Of a stretch of DNA of 10,557 nt, positions 7,434 to 10,557 are shown in pieces. The translations under genes and the position numbers were made by a program. Numbering within the stretch: position 1 is the first letter of the stretch; each line of letters opens with the position of its first letter. The stretch covers positions 1 through 10,557 of the forward strand of contig JAQVZN010000017.1 in assembly GCA_028708155.1 (NCBI GenBank), given 5' to 3'. The notes beneath the pieces are model-generated. The model saw only the letters and a list, made by a program, of their open reading frames with translations, ran no database searches and had not been told where the DNA came from. The DNA is from Minisyncoccota bacterium (lineage in GTDB: Bacteria > Patescibacteriota > Minisyncoccia > Minisyncoccales > Minisyncoccaceae).

Positions 7434-8691
7434 TTTTAGCTTTTATTTCTGTAAAATTTAAGTATTTATGTAAAGCTTGAGGAATCTTTACTGAACCATC
7501 TTTTTGTTGATGATTTTCTAAGAGAGCCATTAATACTCTTGGAGTAGCAATTAAAGTATTATTTAATGAATGTGCATATTTGACTTCTCCTTCCTTATCT
7601 TTGTATTTAATATTTAATCTTCTTGTTTGAAACTCGTAGAAAAATGAAGCAGAGTGAGTTTCTCTATATCTATTTTGAGATGGGATCCAAGCTTCAATAT
7701 CATATTTTTTAACTTGTCCTAATCCTAAGTCTCCTGTACAGTTAACCACTCTTCTATATGGAATTTCTAAGGCTTCTAATAGTTCTTCTGCATTTCTTGT
7801 AATCTCTTCATGTAATTTTTCTGATACTTCTTTATCATTTTTACATAAAATAACTTGCTCTAACTTAAAGAATTCATGAACTCTGAAAATTCCTTTAATA
7901 TCTTTTCCATAACTTCCAATCTCTGTTCTAAAACAAGGAGAAAAACCTACATATTTTTTAGGCTCTTCCAAAGAAGATATTATTTCATCTGAATGATAAT
8001 TCATTAAAGCAACTTCTGCTGTTCCAGCAAGATACATATCATCACTTGTTTTATAAACTTCATTTTCTTGTTGAGGTAAATAACCTGTTCCAATAAGAGC
8101 ATTTTCTTTAACTAAAGAAGGAACAATCATTGGACTAAATCCTTTTGCTAATATTTTTTCTAAAGCTAAGTTCCAAATAGCGAAAGATAAAAGCGCTACC
8201 TCATTTTTTAGATAATAACCTCTAAAACCAGCTGTTTTAGAACCTTTATCAAAGTCAATTATATTTAAATCTTTTGCAATTTCAACATGATCTTTAATTA
8301 CAAAATCAAAATCACGAATATCTCCCCATTTTTTAATCTCTAAATTATCTTCATCAGAATCTCCCTCAGGAACAGATTCATGAGGTATATTAGGGATTAA
8401 AAGCATTAATCTTTGAAACTCTTTGTTAACCTCTAAAAGTTCTTTTTCCTCATCACTATCAAGCTTTTTCATCTCTTCAATAATTTCTTTTCTTTCTTCA
8501 TCGGACGCTTTCTTCATTCTTTCATTAGCTTCATTCTTAAGCCTATGTATCTTTTCTACGTTTTGCATGAGTTCAGATCTTTTTACATCAACTAAAAGAA
8601 GCTTATCTACTATATCCGAAGCGATTTTTTTCTTTTTACAACCATTTTTAACTAATTCACTATTTTGTCTAATAAATTTAATATCTAACAT
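7417..8691 (-). CDS. serS: Seryl-tRNA synthetase
   Basis: Class II synthetase that charges tRNA-Ser, complete at 424 residues, the usual bacterial length. An N-terminal domain starts MLDIKFIRQNSELV, and residues about 28-100 form the long antiparallel coiled coil that contacts the variable arm of tRNA-Ser. The catalytic core shows the TAE serine-binding motif (224-226), motif 2 FRTEIGSYGKDIKGIFRVHEF (starting at F254), the NCTGDLGLGQ segment (317-326) and motif 3 TPRVLMALLENHQ (383-395). Two spots differ from common bacterial sequences: SASFFYEFQTRR (348-359) where most have an SNF-x-DFQARR-type block, and HSLNNT (374-379) where most have an NGS or NGT triplet. Neither removes a recognised catalytic residue. 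It leads the four-gene unit and has its own extended -10 promoter candidate. No Shine-Dalgarno sequence is apparent. Confidence 0.95.
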   Translation of the reverse strand: MLDIKFIRQNSELVKNGCKKKKIASDIVDKLLLVDVKRSELMQNVEKIHRLKNEANERMKKASDEERKEIIEEMKKLDSDEEKELLEVNKEFQRLMLLIPNIPHESVPEGDSDEDNLEIKKWGDIRDFDFVIKDHVEIAKDLNIIDFDKGSKTAGFRGYYLKNEVALLSFAIWNLALEKILAKGFSPMIVPSLVKENALIGTGYLPQQENEVYKTSDDMYLAGTAEVALMNYHSDEIISSLEEPKKYVGFSPCFRTEIGSYGKDIKGIFRVHEFFKLEQVILCKNDKEVSEKLHEEITRNAEELLEALEIPYRRVVNCTGDLGLGQVKKYDIEAWIPSQNRYRETHSASFFYEFQTRRLNIKYKDKEGEVKYAHSLNNTLIATPRVLMALLENHQQKDGSVKIPQALHKYLNFTEIKAKNEQKD

Positions 8692-8720
8692 ATCATTATA
8701 TTTATTCTTTTATGTTTTAA

Positions 8721-8729
8721 ACTATAGCA
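8721..8729 (-). promoter_or_regulatory. Extended -10 promoter candidate for the serS unit
   Basis: On the minus strand TGC is followed directly by TATAGT, five of six matches to TATAAT with the extended -10 TGn. A run of T occupies the -35 position, so the extended element would carry the recognition. The predicted start near 8714 gives a leader of about 23 bases before serS. Confidence 0.5.
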
Positions 8730-8743
8730 CAAATGCAATTAAA

Positions 8744-8769
8744 AAAAAAGATAAACAAGTACCTTTTTT
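8744..8769 (-). terminator. A+T-rich terminator-like hairpin after the 64-residue ORF
   Basis: On the minus strand AAAAAAGGT (8761-8769) pairs with ATCTTTTTT (8744-8752) over nine positions, including one G-T wobble, around an 8-base loop. The run of nine T begins within the 3' arm. It starts two bases after the ORF stop, where a terminator is expected. The low G+C stem makes it weak. Confidence 0.35.
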
Positions 8770-8770
8770 A

Positions 8771-8965
8771 TTATAGTTTAACTTCCAAAGGAGGGCTATC
8801 TCTGCAAGAAACTTGATGCAAATAAGAGATATCCGCATCACTTAAACTAACTAAATCACATTTTTTGATAGAAATTCCTTTTGAATTAATAATTTTTACT
8901 CCATTTTTAAAAAGGACTTTATTAATTTGTAACATCATCATGTTAAATGTAATTTTGTCAATCAT
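8771..8965 (-). CDS. Small hypothetical protein, 64 residues
   Basis: I do not recognise this protein. It is 64 residues, soluble in appearance, with no signal peptide or membrane segment. The N-terminal half is hydrophobic-basic (MIDKITFNMMMLQINKVLFK) and the C-terminal half is serine-rich (7 Ser between residues 28 and 57), with cysteines at 36 and 54 and a C-terminus SPPLEVKL. Support for coding is an AAAAGG ribosome binding site eight bases before the ATG, the best in the window, plus tandem TAA stops and a terminator-like hairpin just after. Against it, the ORF is short and no homology is visible. It stands alone between the tRNA gene and the serS promoter. A longer-gene remnant or a leader peptide for serS are alternatives. 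Confidence 0.55.
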   Translation of the reverse strand: MIDKITFNMMMLQINKVLFKNGVKIINSKGISIKKCDLVSLSDADISYLHQVSCRDSPPLEVKL

Positions 8966-8973
8966 GCCAATTA

Positions 8974-8979
8974 CCTTTT
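8974..8979 (-). promoter_or_regulatory. Shine-Dalgarno site of the 64-residue ORF
   Basis: AAAAGG on the minus strand ends eight bases before the ATG. It decides the start and contrasts with the other genes here, which have no good GG-containing site at normal spacing. Confidence 0.6.
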
Positions 8980-8981
8980 AA

Positions 8982-9010
8982 ATATTATCAATAAAAGAAG
9001 AATATTGCAA
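8982..9010 (-). promoter_or_regulatory. Possible promoter for the 64-residue ORF
   Basis: On the minus strand TTGCAA (9005-9010) is followed after 17 bases by TAATAT (8982-8987), four of six matches for each box. The start would fall within or next to the ribosome binding site, giving a very short leader. It shares its -35 hexamer with the tRNA promoter. Confidence 0.3.
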
Positions 9011-9033
9011 GGTTTTCTAATATATGGTATAAG
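9005..9033 (+). promoter_or_regulatory. Promoter for tRNA-Leu
   Basis: TTGCAA (9005-9010), a 17-base spacer, then TATAAG (9028-9033), with TGG directly before it as an extended -10. The predicted start near 9040 lies about four bases before the tRNA 5' end. Confidence 0.6.
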
Positions 9034-9043
9034 GATTTATCAA

Positions 9044-9127
9044 GCCGAAGTGGTGAAATTGGCAAACACGCAGCACTCAAAACGCTGTGAGAGCAATCTC
9101 TTGTGGGTTCAAGTCCCACCTTCGGCA
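9044..9127 (+). tRNA. tRNA-Leu (anticodon CAA)
   Basis: An 84-base class II tRNA that folds fully: acceptor GCCGAAG/CTTCGGC, D stem GTG/CAC with GG in the loop, anticodon stem CAGCA/CGCTG with loop CTCAAAA (anticodon CAA, reads UUG), variable arm GAGA-GCAA-TCTC, T stem GTGGG/CCCAC with loop TTCAAGT, and discriminator A. The long variable arm, A73 and anticodon agree on leucine. The 31-39 pair is an A-C mismatch. CCA is not encoded (the next bases are CTA), so it must be added enzymatically. It is the only plus-strand gene, and its end abuts the stop codon of the convergent Kazal gene with no spacer. No plus-strand terminator follows. Confidence 0.95.
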
Positions 9128-9709
9128 CTATTGTTTAATTAGCTTTGTTCCTTCGAGCTTATATCTTAAAATTGTTTGAGTATCTTTTTGAAGAACAATA
9201 ACTTTGTCTTCAATTAAAATATTATCAACATTTTTATCTAATACTAATCCAGCCCAATAAATAGGGTCATCATTATGATTGGAAATAATAGCTAATTCTA
9301 GTTCTTCGCCAACTTTTAATAAAACAGCAGCTTCAATATCTTGATCTGTGTTAATGTTTCCAAGAGCATATTTATAGACACTAACGTCATTAAAAACCCC
9401 ACCCTCTAGTTTTACGTATTCATTTTTACTAATAATTTTGTAATTAGCATTTTTAATAACATCTTCGCTTAGTTCGTTTGAATCACATGGAATTCCTTTT
9501 TCAATACTAGCCCCTGATACGAGAGCCTTACATGTATTATCATAAGTTATTCCATTATTTCCACAAACAGGTTTAAATTCTTTTGTACAAACAGAATCAG
9601 AATTATCTATACTTCTTTTAGGTTCGTGATTGTTAACAAAAAAAACTATCAAAAAAACAATAAGAATGATTGAAATGATAAAAATTATTAAGATATTTTT
9701 TTTATTCAT
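9128..9709 (-). CDS. Membrane-anchored protein with reduced Kazal domain
   Basis: A 193-residue extracytoplasmic protein. An N-terminal anchor (about 5-25, after MNKKN) has no lipobox. Residues 41-75 form a Kazal-type module: C41-TKEFKPVC49-GNNGITYDNTC60-...-C75, including the hallmark PVCG-x-x-G-x-TY-x-N-x-C. Kazal modules are serine protease inhibitors or follistatin-like binding units. Here the cysteines equivalent to the first and fifth are missing (V64 sits at the fifth), and these normally pair with each other. The C-terminal domain (about 86-193) has an acidic Gly-Asn-Asp segment (YALGNINTDQDIEAAVLL) resembling a GD-x-DGD-x-x-DAAV pattern seen in secreted proteins, then beta strands. 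The start overlaps the TGA of the ZIP gene (ATGA). Protease inhibition is a family-based guess. Confidence 0.78.
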   Translation of the reverse strand: MNKKNILIIFIISIILIVFLIVFFVNNHEPKRSIDNSDSVCTKEFKPVCGNNGITYDNTCKALVSGASIEKGIPCDSNELSEDVIKNANYKIISKNEYVKLEGGVFNDVSVYKYALGNINTDQDIEAAVLLKVGEELELAIISNHNDDPIYWAGLVLDKNVDNILIEDKVIVLQKDTQTILRYKLEGTKLIKQ

Positions 9710-10443
9710 AAAAGCGCAATAATTAAAATCCCTAAAACTATAAACAATAATTGTAATAAAGAATTTTTTAACTTAGTTTCTTCTTTGTGTAATTCTGGAA
9801 TTAAATCAGAAGCAGCGATATAAATAAAATTACCAGCAGCAAAAGCAATTAAGAAAGAAACAAGCCAAGTATTACTAGATCCAATATACAATCCTAAAAC
9901 AACTCCAACAACAGCTGTTAGAGCTGTAAAAAAATTTAATAAAAGCGCTTTTTTTCTTGAGAATCCTCCATGGATTAAAACCGCAAAATCCCCTATTTCT
10001 TGTGGTATTTCATGAATCATTACCGCTAATGTTGTTGCTATTCCAAGAGGAATACTAATAATATAACTTGCTGCAATTACGATTCCATCAATAAAATTAT
10101 GAACCATATCTCCTACAAGATTAATATAGGCAAAAGGATGAACTTCTTTATAGAAATGATTAGGATTGTGACAATGTCTCCATTTAATAAACTTCTCTAA
10201 AATAAAAGAAAATAAAAATCCGACAACAACGTAAAACAATGTATTTGGTTCTGTTTCCATCGCTTCTGGAATTAAATGTAAAAAACCGGCACTAAGCATT
10301 GTCCCAATAGAAAAACTAACCATATACATGATTATTCTTTTTAAAGTATTTTCTTTAATAAAAAAAGCAAAAGCTCCGACAAAAGAGATTAAACTAATAA
10401 TAATCACGCTGATTAAAGAGTATATAACAACAATATTATTCAT
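9706..10443 (-). CDS. ZIP-family divalent metal transporter
   Basis: A 245-residue polytopic membrane protein with about eight hydrophobic segments (about 3-28, 37-59, 68-86, 108-130, 133-156, 167-188, 192-215, 228-245). The metal-site signatures in segments four and five are clear: HNFIDG (H115, N116, D119) and HEIPQEIGD (H144, E145, Q148, E149). A His-rich cytoplasmic loop (HCHNPNH at 90-96, plus H102) lies between segments three and four, as in ZIP proteins. ZIP carriers move zinc, iron or manganese into the cytoplasm; the metal here is not determined. An extended -10 lies 8 bases before the ATG and no Shine-Dalgarno site is seen, so the mRNA may be nearly leaderless. The gene ends in an ATGA overlap with the Kazal protein gene. 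Confidence 0.93.
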   Translation of the reverse strand: MNNIVVIYSLISVIIISLISFVGAFAFFIKENTLKRIIMYMVSFSIGTMLSAGFLHLIPEAMETEPNTLFYVVVGFLFSFILEKFIKWRHCHNPNHFYKEVHPFAYINLVGDMVHNFIDGIVIAASYIISIPLGIATTLAVMIHEIPQEIGDFAVLIHGGFSRKKALLLNFFTALTAVVGVVLGLYIGSSNTWLVSFLIAFAAGNFIYIAASDLIPELHKEETKLKNSLLQLLFIVLGILIIALL

Positions 10444-10451
10444 ATAAATAC

Positions 10452-10478
10452 AATATATCAGTTCTAATAATCAGTCAA
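10452..10478 (-). promoter_or_regulatory. Extended -10 promoter candidate for ZIP/Kazal unit
   Basis: On the minus strand TTGACT (10473-10478, five of six) lies 15 bases before TATATT (10452-10457, five of six), and TGA precedes TATATT as an extended -10. The spacer is short for a -35, so the extended element may matter more. The -35 lies in the last codons of the upstream gene. Confidence 0.4.
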
Positions 10479-10557
10479 TGATGGCTAAAGAATTAATTCT
10501 TTGATCGTATTCTTCTTTTGAGATATTTCCTTTCGCTAAAAGTGAATTTAGACCAGC
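10471..10557 (-). CDS. C-terminal fragment with SHOCT-like tail (partial)
   Basis: The window begins inside this gene; only the last 28 codons and a TGA stop (10471-10473) are visible. The peptide AGLNSLLAKGNISKEEYDQR, ending NSLAIID, matches the short C-terminal SHOCT pattern (L-x-x-L-x-x-G-x-I-x-x-x-E-[YF]), a tail found on many unrelated bacterial proteins, often oligomeric or membrane-linked. The main domain lies outside, so the function is unknown. Its stop is 27 bases before the ZIP start codon. Confidence 0.65.
   Translation of the reverse strand, partial: AGLNSLLAKGNISKEEYDQRINSLAIID

Noticed and set aside
8692..8770. T-box or other riboswitch before serS
   Set aside because: The gap is under 80 bases, lacks any T-box core sequence, and only a weak A+T hairpin is visible.
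8423..8776. Plus-strand open frame of 117 codons
   Set aside because: It is the complement of the low-complexity coiled-coil part of serS; its Ser/Phe/Leu-rich translation reflects antisense Lys/Glu codons.
1..10557. Recoded TGA (glycine) as in some candidate-phylum bacteria
   Set aside because: TGA ends several genes exactly at family-typical C-termini and forms ATGA overlaps with the next start, so it acts as stop.
1..10557. CRISPR array, insertion sequence, prophage or toxin-antitoxin locus
   Set aside because: No spaced repeats, inverted terminal repeats, transposase, integrase or recognised toxin genes are visible on either strand; tRNA-Leu shows no attachment-site duplication in the window.

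Overview
The window is strongly A+T-rich and tightly packed. Every protein gene lies on the minus strand, and one tRNA gene lies on the plus strand. The standard bacterial code fits: TGA is a genuine stop in several ATGA start/stop overlaps, which argues against the TGA=Gly lineages. Short genes, near-zero spacing, few Shine-Dalgarno sequences, an FtsQ with a reduced extracytoplasmic domain, and a MurF-like ligase with a membrane N-terminus in place of the usual first domain all point to a Patescibacteria (CPR) genome, probably Parcubacteria-like. This is an inference from gene style; no rRNA is present to confirm it.

Read in the direction of minus-strand transcription (high to low coordinates): (1) the C-terminal end of an upstream gene with a SHOCT-like tail (10471-10557). 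(2) A two-gene unit with an ATGA overlap: a ZIP-family metal transporter (9706-10443) and a membrane-anchored protein with a reduced, four-cysteine Kazal domain (9128-9709). (3) A plus-strand tRNA-Leu(CAA) (9044-9127) whose last nucleotide abuts the stop codon of the Kazal gene. (4) An unrecognised 64-residue ORF (8771-8965), which has the clearest ribosome binding site in the window. (5) A four-gene unit with overlapping ends: seryl-tRNA synthetase, alpha/beta hydrolase, membrane-domain Mur ligase and DegT-family aminotransferase (8691 down to 3896). (6) A three-gene unit: YbaB/EbfC nucleoid protein, a TIM-barrel (xylose isomerase-like) protein, and a membrane-anchored DUF4015 putative glycoside hydrolase (3842 down to 1855). 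(7) A FemAB/FemX-type aminoacyltransferase followed directly by an FtsQ/DivIB-type division protein (1815 down to 1).

The recurring theme is the cell envelope: peptide ligation (Mur ligase), possible interpeptide bridge formation (FemX-like), septal assembly (FtsQ), sugar modification (DegT aminotransferase) and glycan processing (DUF4015). Housekeeping genes (serS, ybaB, tRNA-Leu) sit between them. No CRISPR array, insertion sequence, prophage or recognised defence system is visible. No stretch longer than about 80 bases lacks a gene. The least ordinary items are the membrane-domain Mur ligase, the Kazal protein with coherent loss of one disulfide, the tRNA/Kazal abutment, a palindromic TTGCAA that could act as a -35 element in both directions, and repeated extended -10 promoters, some of them so close to the ATG that leaderless mRNA is plausible.
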